A DNA stretch of 64,000 nt from Ascarosepion bandense (GCA_037127315.1 JBBBDQ010001027.1:1880001-1944000); one strand, 5' to 3'; counted from the stretch's first letter, positions 1 through 10,859 are shown. The notes: generated by a model not told the origin, from the sequence alone. Made by a program: numbers and translations.

Positions 1-278
1 CAGAAGCCGTGAAAGTATTTATAGAAGAGTCACAGGGAAGCCACGTGATGCTGGTGAGACAGCGACTGCAGCCGGGTTGCCAAGAACCCCGAGGTGAATA
101 ACAGGAGCACCCGACTAGATGTGGCATCAGTATTCAATACACGGACGGATGGTAGATTTATAGATGTGCAGGATGGACTCAGACGGGAAAAACATCCTGG
201 CTCTGCACAGTGAACCGACCTTCTTAGCAGCGGATTTAGCAACGGATTCGGTGTAGTCATTCCACTTGGGGTACGGTG
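1..278 (-). mobile_element. LINE 3' ORF fragment (jockey/CR1-like family), cut by window edge
   Basis: Read on the minus strand, this encodes the region after the reverse transcriptase thumb of the window's commonest LINE. The conserved stretch around LCLFYKYFHG is present in altered form, with several frameshifts and stops. Better copies lie at 27035-27860, 54075-54790 and 62546-63178. The 3' end would lie left of position 1. The clade assignment to jockey/CR1-like is inference from the conserved C-terminal pattern (SFFSRxSRLWNSLP in intact copies). Confidence 0.75.
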
Positions 279-828
279 AGAGATTGAGGACTTAACTATC
301 TCTTTCTGATATTTTGTATGTTTCGTTTTTGTTTTCATTTTCATTTTCTCGAAAACTTTCTCGTCGCTCATATGTCCGAGCGCCGTATCATCAGCATTCA
401 TTTGAAGAACCAGATTTCTGTTGATTCATGTCTTTTCTCCATCTTTGATAAGATTGTCCAGCATTTGCCACCATACAGAAGGACATATATCACGTAGCAG
501 TTCGGTACTCTTTTCGTTGTTGCCAAGAAAAATTTCCTATTTCTTAATACTCTGCTTAGCTTTTAGAATGCCTCTTTGGTTATTAAATACATCTTTTGAT
601 TTCAGTGTCACAAATTCCTCTTCGCAGATATTTAGGTCCTGGGCATGACGGTAAACTGCATCTGGCAGCAAGGCCTCTGAGTGGGAGGTTGTAAGAAACA
701 TGGAACCACCTCTTAATTGCTGTTGTTCCCAAGTCCACTTTGACCCGGAGTGGTAACACCTGTTAGGATCCCAGCTATGGACTAATAGTTAACCCTCAAA
801 CTCAGGTGAAAACTCTATGAAAGTCTAA

Positions 829-1034
829 AAATATATTTATTATAAATTATATTTTAGAACAAGTACAAATTTGTTATATATCCACTACAAATCGTACATT
901 TGTTTCGACATTTTCATTCCTGTCCACACCACCTGATGAGACATTGTAATTTCAATGTCGAAACAATTGTACGATTTGTAGTGGATACATAAAAAAATTG
1001 TACATGTTCTAAAATATAATTTATGATAAATATT
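829..1034. repeat. Inverted repeat carrying a hammerhead ribozyme
   Basis: The left arm (about 829-917) is the reverse complement of the right arm (about 949-1034); both contain a shared block ending TTTGTAGTGGAT. A 30-bp spacer separates them. Only the plus-strand copy keeps the CTGATGA box. In the left copy read on the minus strand that box is missing, although GTCGAAAC survives. A third, minus-strand copy lies at 12226-12305. This is likely a small non-autonomous retroelement inserted or rearranged head to head. Confidence 0.8.
921..989 (+). ncRNA. Hammerhead ribozyme, type I, intact core
   Basis: The core CTGATGA is at 933-939. Stem II pairs GACATTG (940-946) with CAATGTC (953-959) around a 6-nt loop. 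GAAA is at 960-963. Stem III pairs ACAA (963-966) with TTGT (976-979). The predicted cleavage site is GTA, after A980. Stem I pairs CCAC (929-932) with GTGG (981-984), then after an internal loop TGT (921-923) with ACA (987-989). All conserved core nucleotides match the known hammerhead consensus. Self-cleavage is expected from structure but was not tested. It sits in the right arm of an inverted repeat. Confidence 0.85.
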
Positions 1035-1108
1035 CACAGCTCTATACATTATATGTCGAGCACTGTTTTAAATTAATGTTTCGGACGTTGTAAAAAAAAT
1101 TATTCACT

Positions 1109-1110
<2 letters not shown>

Positions 1111-1160
<50 letters not shown>
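1111..1160. repeat. (TA)n microsatellite
   Basis: About 25 uninterrupted TA units directly before a Penelope-type terminal palindrome. Confidence 0.95.
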
Positions 1161-1164
<4 letters not shown>

Positions 1165-1349
1165 TGTAAGTTTAAAAGGTATTTTTGACAGTAGTTATTT
1201 ATTTCTATTATTATATTTGATATTTCGGAAATATCAAATATAATAATAGAAATAAATAAATACTGTCAAAAAATACATTTTTAAAATTAACAACTTTTTA
1301 GTAGTTTTTCCTATACATATTAAGACAGTATACGTGGATCATCACTATG

Positions 1350-1350
<1 letters not shown>
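1161..1350. mobile_element. Penelope-like element terminal sequence, palindromic
   Basis: The sequence from about 1161 to 1292 is a palindrome centred on TTTCGGAAATATC near 1229. Its right arm and the following 60 bp match 38671-38800, the 3' flank of the Penelope-like endonuclease ORF at 38104. The left arm is the same sequence inverted. Inverted terminal copies are a known habit of Penelope-like elements. The hammerhead core found at 38647 is absent here; only GAAATATC remains. Confidence 0.6.

Positions 1351-1407
<57 letters not shown>
1351..1407. repeat. (TA)n microsatellite
   Basis: About 28 TA units following the Penelope-like terminus, as also happens at 38799-38839. Confidence 0.95.
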
Positions 1408-1411
<4 letters not shown>

Positions 1412-2270
1412 ACTTTTTGACAAAACTTCAGGAAGATAAATAATTTTTTACTCTCAGAAATTTAGTTGATTGATCCAGAATCTTCAGTCCAAAATTCGAA
1501 TTTTTCTCAGAATTTACGCATGTGGATTTTCTTTATGAAGTACTCGATTACTTCAGACATCTTGGAATAAATCTATCTCGGCCACTTCCCGCCATTTTTG
1601 TTCCACGATAAATCGTCTTCATCTTTAGAAAAGATTTTATTAATCCTAGACTCATTTAAATTGAATCTACGGACGAAGACAATATGCCATTCTTTGTTGA
1701 AGAAAAAAAAAGGCGTATAATAATCTATTCTTAATGCTTTTCATATTTTCTATGGGAAAAATACTGAGATGCATAAATAATGAACAAATTTAGCCGTAAC
1801 TTAGCAGCGTTGTCTCTTGCCGATTCGGATAAAACATTCGCGGCCAAAATATAAAATGGACCAGACTGTTGCTAGGCAACAACATGACATCGAAATATTA
1901 TTGTTCTTATGGGAGGGCTGATGAAATCTTATCAATTTTCTAATTCTAATATGAATATCAACTTATTTTTTCGCATCATCATCATCACTATTATCTTTCG
2001 AGTGAACTTTTTACACTAGAGAAAATTTGTAAAGTTTACTTAATGGGGAACAAGTGACAAATTGTTCAAGAACATTCTTCAGATTATGAGAGCAAAGACG
2101 AAAAATAGAGTTATTTTGAGATCACAAATTTTAATTAAATTTCAAATAAAAAATAAAGTTCTAGAAGACCAAAAATTTAAAGAAAGCGACTTCATAAGCA
2201 AAATGAAAAATGAAAAATATAACTGAGCAAGTTCTTTCAATAACTACGTAAACATTTCTTGTCTTCTAAT
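1408..2270. other. No recognised feature
   Basis: AT-rich sequence with only short open frames. I recognise no repeat family or gene. Confidence 0.5.
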
Positions 2271-2272
2271 AA

Positions 2273-3551
<1,279 letters not shown>

Positions 3552-3613
<62 letters not shown>

Positions 3614-3614
3614 C
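3552..3614. repeat. (TAGA)n microsatellite
   Basis: About 15 uninterrupted TAGA units. Confidence 0.95.
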
Positions 3615-3704
3615 GTAAGGACATAAATTAATGATTCAAAATCGAAAGTAAGCCAGTATATGTTAACCACCTGATAATTGCGGAAATACACGAAACACAA
3701 AGTC

Positions 3705-3845
3705 GAACGCCCCGTGGCCCAGGGGTAGACTCGCCGACTGAAGCCAAATCGGTCGGGTTTCGAACCTGGTTTGTGTAGCAATCGGAGTCTAACCGTACTG
3801 AAGAGCTGTGATACAGCGAAACAGATCTGTCTGCGGATGACTATA
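3705..3845 (+). mobile_element. Short retroelement with tRNA-like pol III promoter and hammerhead ribozyme
   Basis: The left half has a tRNA-like promoter: box A-like TGGCCCAGGGGT (3715-3726) and box B-like GGTTTCGAACC (3756-3766) at normal spacing. About 20 bp later a complete hammerhead follows (3787-3841), then a (TA)n tail. A tRNA-type promoter driving transcription of a self-cleaving RNA resembles the known Schistosoma Sm-alpha SINE-like elements. I see only this one copy in the window. Confidence 0.75.
3787..3841 (+). ncRNA. Hammerhead ribozyme, type I, palindromic stem III
   Basis: The core CTGAAGA is at 3798-3804. Stem II pairs GCTGT (3805-3809) with ACAGC (3813-3817) around GAT. GAAA is at 3818-3821. 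Stem III is the palindrome ACAGATCTGT (3821-3830) with no loop, so it would fold best as a dimer, as known for minimal hammerheads of retroelements. The cleavage site is GTC, after C3831. Stem I pairs CCGTA (3793-3797) with TGCGG (3832-3836) and, beyond an internal loop, GTC (3787-3789) with GAC (3839-3841). Every conserved position is present. Confidence 0.88.
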
Positions 3846-4273
3846 TATATATATATATATATCACTGCTTTGGGTTTGTGCCAAACTATGTATATGTTTC
3901 TACGTTACACGCCATTTTTACTGGTTTGTTTGCCTCTAATAAAAAGCGAAATTGTTCCAACTGCTAAATTCGCATCTATTTTTCGGGGAGGAAAACAAAG
4001 AATGACAGGAAGCGAAACCGATTTGCCATGCGAACGATGGAGGAAGTCAGAAACAACTTCTAGAAAAGCCGGAGGGCGAGTCTTTTTAGAGAGGCTGGTC
4101 GATTTATTTCTGTATTTTCCTTTTGGCTGCAAAAGCGGTGTTTATTGTCCGACAGCATGACTCGAACGGCTCCGTAATATAACACAAACCGAAGTCGTAA
4201 TTACAGTCAGGAAAGCAACGCGTTTGAAATATAATTGACATCGTATTCGTGGGAGAGGCACAAAAAACAAAAA

Positions 4274-5105
4274 AATCTCGACTCCAGCCACATTCTCACC
4301 GGTGATATGTGGCTTCCCTCTGTCTCTTCTTGTTATGGGGAAACACACCTATTCCTCAAATAATGGACTCTCCCTCCTATATTAATAAGCGTTAACTGGA
4401 AGTCCATAGGAGTTCTTTAGAGTTCTATTGGAGTTCAGTAGAACTACTAGGCAGTTGATATTAGCCGGCAGTTAGCCGAATACTAAGGAGTCAGCTTTCA
4501 GTGAAAGATTACAAAGTTCCTAAAATTTTGGGTGCGTTAAGTCGATTAGCAACCGACATAGCACGATTATAACTTTCAGTGCGAAAACTGCTCCACAACA
4601 CTTCTGCAAATCTTTTCATATTCTTCTGCTCCGAAGAACTTAAGTTCACTGGTGCCCCCTCCACAAGAATTTACTCGTGCAACACGACTGGCGAAAAGGT
4701 CCCACCCATTTACAGATAAATCAACCAAATGCAGCCAACAATTCTACTCCATCAGATTCTTTTCTCACGCTTCCCGCCTGTGGAACTCCCTTCCATATAC
4801 TTGCTTTCCTGGCGGCTACAATCTCCAGGAATTTAAATGCAATGTCAATACCCATCTCTTATCCACTTCACTCCAGTTCTTTCTACATCACCCCGTGTAT
4901 CTTGTTCTTTTCCTTTCTCTCTACCTTCGCAACTGTCTTCACACCTGTGTTCACATCCTCTTGCACTTTCTCTGACATACCTGTAAATGGTTCGTCTTTC
5001 TTTTCACTCTCCACCTGTCTAAACTTTTACTCTTATGTAGCCCCCCTGCGCATCAGTGGCGGTACCGTCTTACTTGGGGCGAAACGATTAAAAAATAAAA
5101 AAATA
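4274..5105 (+). mobile_element. LINE 3' end (jockey/CR1-like) split by a solo LTR
   Basis: The coding part starts at the SHRRNVASL-equivalent region (4274-4330), is broken by the LTR at 4331-4600, and resumes at 4606 with the CSEEL and HPFT region. The SRLWNSLPYTCFPGGYN motif is intact at about 4770-4820. The 3' UTR ends in the family signature 'gcccccctgcgcatcagtgg' near 5040, then an A-rich tail near 5075-5105. The uninterrupted version of the broken site can be seen at 37478-37508. Confidence 0.85.
4331..4600 (+). mobile_element. Solo LTR (Ty3/gypsy family), 5-bp target duplication CTTCT
   Basis: A 270-bp element starting TGTTATGGGG and ending CCACAACA, with flanking CTTCT at 4326-4330 and 4601-4605. 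The 5'-TG...CA-3' termini and 5-bp duplication are diagnostic of an LTR-element insertion. It shares most of its length with the minus-strand solo LTR at 45596-45900, and its end matches 19998-20050 beside the gypsy relic. It inserted into an older LINE. Confidence 0.9.
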
Positions 5106-5164
5106 AAAAATATAAAACGAACTGAAAATAGAATAACTATCGGGTAAAATAATATATATTAGCT

Positions 5165-5447
5165 GCTATAGCTGCTCAGATTTTGCAACGAAGAAAACGA
5201 AAACATTTAATGCCGTAAACATTTACGTGACATAATTTTTAAGGTTATATGTAGTCGATACTCCTCTTTGAGTAGACGCCCAATTTATTAAGCAGTGTTT
5301 TCGTTTTCGAGCCTGAATATTAGAGAAATCTAATTAAAGAAAAATTATTTTTCATACAGGATTCGAACCTGTGCTCTTTTCGGGGAAACCGTCATGATAT
5401 CTGACAGGCTTAAAGAATTCGGCTACAAAGATCCTTCTAGCAGAACA
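5165..5447 (-). mobile_element. Divergent tRNA-derived SINE (class II tRNA-like head)
   Basis: On the minus strand, a tRNA-like head at about 5351-5440 has a box B GGTTCGAATCC. The tail at lower coordinates shares the block around TCGATACTC and AGTAGA with the SINEs at 5617-5893 and 8655-8955, but is more diverged. Confidence 0.55.
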
Positions 5448-5616
5448 AAGACACAAATGCAACGTTAAACACAGATTTTTACCCTTTCTCGAAAAATGCA
5501 TTGATGCTTAGTTTTTTATCCTAACGTAAAGAAGGAAATATTATGAATGAATTTTTCATTTATTAATCAGAGAAATACATATTTAATAGTAGATACATCA
5601 ATATATATATATATAT

Positions 5617-5893
5617 ATATATTACGGTAATTAACGAAACTGGTTATAAACAAGCGACAATTTGAAATGATTTGTTTGAACATTATTTTTGATCGATACT
5701 CGTATTTAAGTAGATGTTCTGTTTATAATCAAACAGTACAATATATTTATTTCTACCGGCCTGATTATTTATGATAAATTTTGTTGCGAAAATGTTTGTC
5801 ATTCAGCAGGATTTGAACCTGCGACCCCTATCCACATAGGGGAAGCCACCATGCGATTTGGAGCGTCTTAGACCTCTCGACCACGAATGACGA
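5617..5893 (-). mobile_element. tRNA-Leu/Ser-like SINE
   Basis: On the minus strand the head folds like a class II tRNA: acceptor stem GTCATTC/GAATGAC, a long variable arm with CCCCTAT/ATAGGGG, and T arm GCAGG-TTCAAAT-CCTGC. The anticodon loop lacks U33, so it is not a working tRNA. The tail reads CAGGCCGGTAGAAATAAAT and on to a 3' end near GTTAATTACCGTAA. Related tails occur at 6000-6105, 8090-8298, 8400-8575, 8655-8955 and 8955-9085. Confidence 0.75.
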
Positions 5894-6117
5894 TCAGTCT
5901 AAACGAACTCAAATTAAACCTAAAACAAAATTTTCGAATTCATCGGAATAACTATCTCTGCTCTGAAATGTATCGTAACATCAATAAATATAAACATGAT
6001 ACAGAAATTAAAGAAGAATCCTGCCGAATTACACACGTTTTCGTAACAAACATTTATCGCAATTAATCAGACCACTAGATATAATGTATAATACTGTTTA
6101 ATATATATATATATATA
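5894..6117. repeat. Linker and partial SINE tail, plus orientation
   Basis: The linker (5894-5990) recurs at 8300-8395. A plus-oriented fragment of the SINE tail follows at about 6005-6105, so neighbouring SINE parts face opposite ways. A short (TA)n ends it. Confidence 0.55.
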
Positions 6118-6228
6118 TCATAGAGCAAACCACATTCACAAATAAATAGTCCGCAATGTACTGAAAAGAGCATCAAATTGTAAACATCTACATTTACAAG
6201 TATATATATACATGTCTTCGTAAATTTG
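6118..6228 (-). repeat. Second arm of the identical 3208-3320 repeat
   Basis: Reverse complement of 3208-3320 over about 110 bp. The two copies are almost 3 kb apart. Confidence 0.85.
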
Positions 6229-6289
6229 TTTGACAGAAAAAAATTAAAATTTAGAAATTTTACTACCAGGAAGTATCCTTTCCTTGCAA

Positions 6290-6563
6290 TTAGTTTGTTT
6301 AAAAAAATGTCTAAGCAGTTACTTCCCCACTACCTAACACTACTAATCAAGGATCAAGCCACATACATCCCACTACCAAAGAAGAAATTAATACTAAAAT
6401 TCCGCTAGCTTAACCCGATAAAAACCAATATCTCTCAACCCATTCCTTTACTAGAGCAAACATCTGGGCTTAGAACTTTTCTTCAATCTTTGTTTATATT
6501 GTGTTGAGAATGCATGTCTTAAAATGACGTTGAAAATGGCTATTCTCCTCTAAGTTTTATCTG

Positions 6564-6612
<49 letters not shown>
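6290..6612 (+). repeat. Unclassified interspersed repeat with (AC)n(AT)n tail
   Basis: It matches the minus strand of about 19515-19770, including the block AATGCATGTCTTAAAATGAC. Both copies end in a CA/TA microsatellite, which suggests the dinucleotide tail belongs to the element. Class not recognised. Confidence 0.55.
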
Positions 6613-6716
6613 GTAAATTGATATTGACAGAAAATAAACAATATAATTAAAGTAATTTTATTTGATTTACTCAACAAGTGCTTTAACAAGAAAAAAATTC
6701 TTGTTACAAAATAAAT

Positions 6717-6885
6717 TTAATATTTAGTATAATAGCCTTTTGCTTTAATCACAGCCTTCATTCTGTCAGGCATTGACATCACAAGCTTATTCAATGTATT
6801 TAATGATATCGCCTGCGAAGCAGCTTGTATTTGTTCCCAAAATGTGTCTTGCGAAGTAACATAAGATTTATCAGTTCGAGAGGGG
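6717..6885 (-). pseudogene. Tc1-family transposase C-terminal fragment
   Basis: The minus-strand frame ends with MPDRMKAVIKAKGYYTKY, the typical Tc1 transposase terminus, preceded by a W-E-Q helix. No catalytic residues are included. Tc1-like inverted ends lie to the right at 7088-7213. Confidence 0.75.
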
Positions 6886-7087
6886 GGAATAAGAGAAAAT
6901 TCAGTCATATCCAAGGATAATAGAATAATGAGTAGTTTCAAAATAACTTGTTTAATAGAAAATAGGAAAATGAAATATCAATTCTTTTTAATACATTTCT
7001 TTTACACCTAGTTTTAAATAATCAATATTTGTTAGCAATTATTTTCACCCTGTATTTGAATTTCAGTGGGGTTTTCAGAAAATTATC

Positions 7088-7208
7088 CCTGTCCTAATAC
7101 TTTTGCACACTACCGGTAGTGTGCAAAATTGTTGGACAGGGGTGATTTTAAACTTTATTTTGATGTCTCATAAAAGATAAAATAGTTCCTGTCCTAATAC
7201 TTTTGCAC

Positions 7209-7250
<42 letters not shown>
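7088..7250. repeat. Tc1-type terminal inverted repeats, head to head, then (TA)n
   Basis: The motif CCTAATACTTTTGCACA, the usual Tc1 end in reverse, occurs at about 7091 and 7191. An inverted partner GTGTGCAAAATTGTTGGACA occurs at 7118. The first two meet across the palindrome TACCGGTA. A (TA)n run follows to 7250. Confidence 0.6.
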
Positions 7251-7252
<2 letters not shown>

Positions 7253-7868
7253 GTTGTGGACAAAATAATGAAATGCCTGTTATCATAATAGTATAATTTA
7301 GAAAATTTGATTAAACTGTCAAAAGCTTGTCCATTTTTATGCTTGTTGATTTAATATTAATAATACTTCATTTTTTATTTGCTAAAATTGATACAAATAT
7401 TATTTAAATAAGTTTATGAAAATCAACTTTCAGGACTATTGAACAATTTTGAGTGATCAACTTCATTCTATGTTTAAGGTACTTTTTCTTGGGAAAAAGC
7501 ATCTTTCAAGATGATAAATTATCCATTCATACTGCTAAAGTTGTAGCTGAATGGCACGATGAACATTCTTCTGAAGTGGAACATATTATTTAGCCACCAC
7601 AGTTACAAGGTATCAACATCACTGACCAATTATGTTTCATTTTAGACAAATAAGTGAGAAGTCGATATCCTTCACCATCATCACTGAAAAAATTGAAAAC
7701 TATTTTAGCTGAAGAATGTATAAAAATTGCACTGGAAATAATTCAAACTTTCTATGAGTCGATATCAAGCAGAATATTATATGTAATCATTTTCAAAGGC
7801 TGTCCTAACTCATACTGAAATGATTTGCTTGAAATTTCAAGGTTTTTCCGTTATTTTGTTCAACTATA
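7251..7868 (+). mobile_element. Degenerate Tc1/mariner-type element
   Basis: Imperfect ends pair GGACAAAATAATGAAA (about 7258) with the reverse complement of the right end near 7842-7868. One frame from 7504 to 7818 encodes a Tc1-like transposase C-terminus with two internal stops: HTAKVVAEWHDEHSSEVEH, then the NITDQL region and a VRSRYPSPSSLKKL block. The catalytic glutamate of the usual NIIEPLW motif reads D here. It is not functional. Confidence 0.7.
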
Positions 7869-7879
7869 TATATATATAT

Positions 7880-8090
7880 TTCTAGTCCGTAAGCGGCGAG
7901 GATAATCAAACAAGATTAACTTAATATAAAATATTAAGTGTTATATCTATATAGAGAGCTGAATGGATGCTATACAGGGCAATATCATATTTATAAAGGA
8001 AAACTCATCACGTCATTTAAATTAGTTCTCAATTGAAATGAATTATAATTTACAACCAATTTAAATGAGGTGTTGAAATATATATATAAT
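7880..8090 (+). repeat. Unclassified repeat, also at 60285-60470 (minus)
   Basis: It begins CCGTAAGCGGCGAGGATAAT and ends near TGAATTATAATTTACAACC. The same sequence in reverse order flanks the palindrome at 59630-60285. Confidence 0.55.
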
Positions 8091-8298
8091 GATGTGTTTG
8101 AACATTATTAAGTAGATAATCTGTTTATAATCAAACAGTATAAATATTTATTTCTACCGGCCTGATTATTTACGATAAAATTTTGTTACGAAAATGTAGC
8201 ATTCGGCAGAATTCAAACATGCGACCGCTATCCACATAGGGGAAGCCACCAAGTGAGCTGGCGCGTTTAGACCTCTCGACAACGAATGACGATCAATC
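8090..8298 (-). mobile_element. tRNA-Leu/Ser-like SINE
   Basis: Same family as 5617-5893, with decayed T arm (ATTCAAACATGC on the plus strand) and the CTATCCACATAGGGGAAGCC variable-arm block. Confidence 0.7.
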
Positions 8299-8399
8299 TA
8301 AACGAAATCAAATTAAGCCTATAACACAATTTTCGATTCACCGTAGTAACTATATTGGCTCTGAAATATATCTTAATGTCAAAAAATGTAAACATGTTA

Positions 8400-8575
8400 C
8401 AAAAATTTATCGTAAAAAATCAGGCCGGTAGAAATAATGTATAATACTGTTTGATTATAAACAGAATATTTACTTAAATACGAGTATCGATTAAAAATAA
8501 TGTTCAAGCAAATCATTTCAAATTGTCGGTTGTTTATAACCAGTTTTGTGAATGTTCGTCAATTTCCGTAACATG
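8400..8575 (+). mobile_element. SINE tail fragment
   Basis: Plus-oriented tail of the tRNA-like SINE, from ATCAGGCCGGTAGAAATAAT to TTTCCGTAACATG, without a head. Confidence 0.65.
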
Positions 8576-8654
8576 TTTACAATTGTTGACATTGCGATGC
8601 ATTTCAGAGCAGATATGATTATTACGAAAATTGTGTTATAGGCTTAATTTGACT

Positions 8655-8955
8655 TCATTTAGATTGTTCGTCATTCGTCATTCGTGTTCGTGGGGTCTAG
8701 ACCAATTGATGGCGTCTTCTCGGTGGATAAGGGCCGCAGGTTCGAATTCTAACGAATGATACGCATTTTCGTAACAAAGATTTGTCGTAAATAATCAGGC
8801 TGGTAGAAATAAATATATAATACTGTTTGATTATAAACAGAATATCTACTTAAATACGAGTATCGATCAAAAATAATGTTCAAACAAATCATTTCAAATT
8901 GTCGGTTGTTTATAACCAAGTTTCGTTAATCTTCGTTAATTTCCGTAACATGATG
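8655..8955 (+). mobile_element. tRNA-Leu/Ser-like SINE, near full length
   Basis: A head with box B GCAGGTTCGAATTC at about 8737 is followed by the full tail to CCGTAACATG. Decayed copies of the same tail flank it on both sides, so this block is locally amplified. Confidence 0.7.
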
Positions 8956-9085
8956 ATTATCGTAAATAATCAGGCCGGTAGAAATAAATATATAATACTG
9001 TTTGATTATAAACAGAATATCTGCTTAAATCCGAGTATCGCTCAAAAATCATTTCAAATTGTCCATTGTTTATAACTATTTTCGT
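8956..9085 (+). mobile_element. SINE tail fragment
   Basis: A third plus-oriented copy of the tail (AATAATCAGGCCGGTAGAAA), truncated at its 3' end. Confidence 0.65.
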
Positions 9086-9220
9086 TATATATGTCAAAAG
9101 ATGTAATATATTTTCGTTTATTAATTAGACAAATTGTTATTACTTTGAATGATATTTAAAGTGGTTACCCATATTTGACTGGACGCAACGTGCATTTTTC
9201 TTTTTTTAAATAGTAATTTG

Positions 9221-9690
9221 GTTTACGGCCATATCACGTTGAATACACCGGTCTCGCTCGATCACCGAAGTTAAGCAATGTTGAGCCTGGGTGACCGCTT
9301 GGTAATACCAGGTGCTGTAAGCGTTTAGTGACGGATGTGCGTTGTGGTGCAGTGGATATCGGCTCGGAAAGAGAAATCGGTGAGCCGAGTTCGAATATCA
9401 GTTGAATACTCTGCATTCACTTAAGCACTGGTACCCTTGGGAAAGGTATTAATCCGTCCCTTCCCTCCAGTTATGCGTTAAATAACAGGGTAGGACTTGG
9501 GGCCCTGCCCTTAAAAAACAAATCCCAATGAATCTTGATACACGAAAAGAAAAAGTATTACTAGACACAAAAACTTATGTAAAAACAACAATACATTGTT
9601 GAAAGAAAAATGTATTACCAGCAATAAATCAATAAAATTTGGTTGGCAATAAATGACCAACCGAGGTGTTGATATGCCATAAAAAAAAAA
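9221..9690 (+). mobile_element. Composite SINE: 5S rRNA-derived head plus tRNA-like module
   Basis: Positions 9221-9326 match animal 5S rRNA (GTTTACGGCCATATCACGTT, AAGTTAAGCAATGTTGAGCC, GACCGCTTGG), with about 15 bp of the middle promoter element missing. It is followed directly by a tRNA-like module (box A-like GTGGTGCAGTGG near 9343, box B-like GAGTTCGAATA near 9387), a tail, and an A-run near 9681. The same order is found at 62047-62529. Because both copies share the fused tail this is a SINE, not a 5S gene. Confidence 0.85.
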
Positions 9691-10320
9691 GTAGTAATTT
9701 ATTTTCGTGTACTGGTCTGAAGATTCACGAAATCTTAAGCTTAAGATTTAATAACGTTTATCGTACGAATGGAATTTGTATGATTCATCCTTCAGTTTAT
9801 ATAATGGCGGGTCCCAACTGCAAAAGATCAGTGTTTGTGGAACCAAGGAATGCAGTTTGTGTGAACCCTTGCCAAATATAGATAGAGTAGCGAAAATCTT
9901 GAAACATTTCCTCCTTTTTGGGAAAAAGGAATGTAAAGTTTAAAATAATTCATCACCCATAATACACCATAAATAGGGAAGACTGTGCAGCTCCATGCTG
10001 AGATAGTCCTATTTAAAGAATATTGCGACAGAAATTGTCTGAAATGAAAGGCAGGCATTTTTATTTAATTATTAATTATTTTTATCGAATCAGACACTTA
10101 CACATGCAAAAAAAAAAAACTTTACCAAACGAATGTGAGTCAAAAAAAAAGAAGGTAAATAAATATTATTGACGTCATGTATTTAATTATGAAAATTGTT
10201 ATTGACAGTTTTAATAAAAATATTTCATTTAACGTTGCTAAATTGTTTATCTATTGGGTACGGACGATTAAATTATCAACTCATTAGATAGCCTGTGAGA
10301 TGAGTATAAATACAGACAGC
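9691..10320. other. No recognised feature
   Basis: AT-rich unique-looking sequence with short open frames only. Confidence 0.5.
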
Positions 10321-10323
10321 AAG

Positions 10324-10326
<3 letters not shown>

Positions 10327-10394
<68 letters not shown>

Positions 10395-10410
10395 CAGTCT
10401 TTTGATATCA

Positions 10411-10447
<37 letters not shown>

Positions 10448-10458
10448 GAATCTGTTCA

Positions 10459-10507
<49 letters not shown>

Positions 10508-10566
10508 GAATCTGTTCATATCTATCTATCTATCTATCTATCTATCTACCTATCTGAATCTGTTCA

Positions 10567-10601
<35 letters not shown>

Positions 10602-10640
10602 TTCAGTCTGTTCGTATCTGTCTATGCAGCTAGCTAGCTA

Positions 10641-10675
<35 letters not shown>

Positions 10676-10712
10676 TTTTTTCAGTCTGTTCGTATCTGTC
10701 TATGTAGCCAGC

Positions 10713-10763
<51 letters not shown>

Positions 10764-10774
10764 CAATCTGTTCA

Positions 10775-10831
<57 letters not shown>
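10327..10831 (+). repeat. (ATCT)n higher-order array
   Basis: Blocks of 6-18 ATCT units are separated by a recurrent spacer, CAGTCTGTTCATAT and variants such as GAATCTGTTCATAT. The same spacer appears in the arrays at 11552, 31631, 53652 and, inverted, 55288. Confidence 0.95.
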
Positions 10832-10859
10832 CTACCTTTGTGCAAATTATCTGAAACGA

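Noticed and set aside
5791..5893. Functional tRNA-Leu or tRNA-Ser gene
   Set aside because: Arms pair well, but the anticodon loop lacks U33, the anticodon stem is imperfect and a family tail is attached; several decayed copies lie nearby.
9221..9326. Genuine 5S rRNA gene
   Set aside because: About 15 bp of the internal promoter are missing and the same 5S-tRNA fusion with the same tail occurs at 62047-62529, so it is a SINE head.
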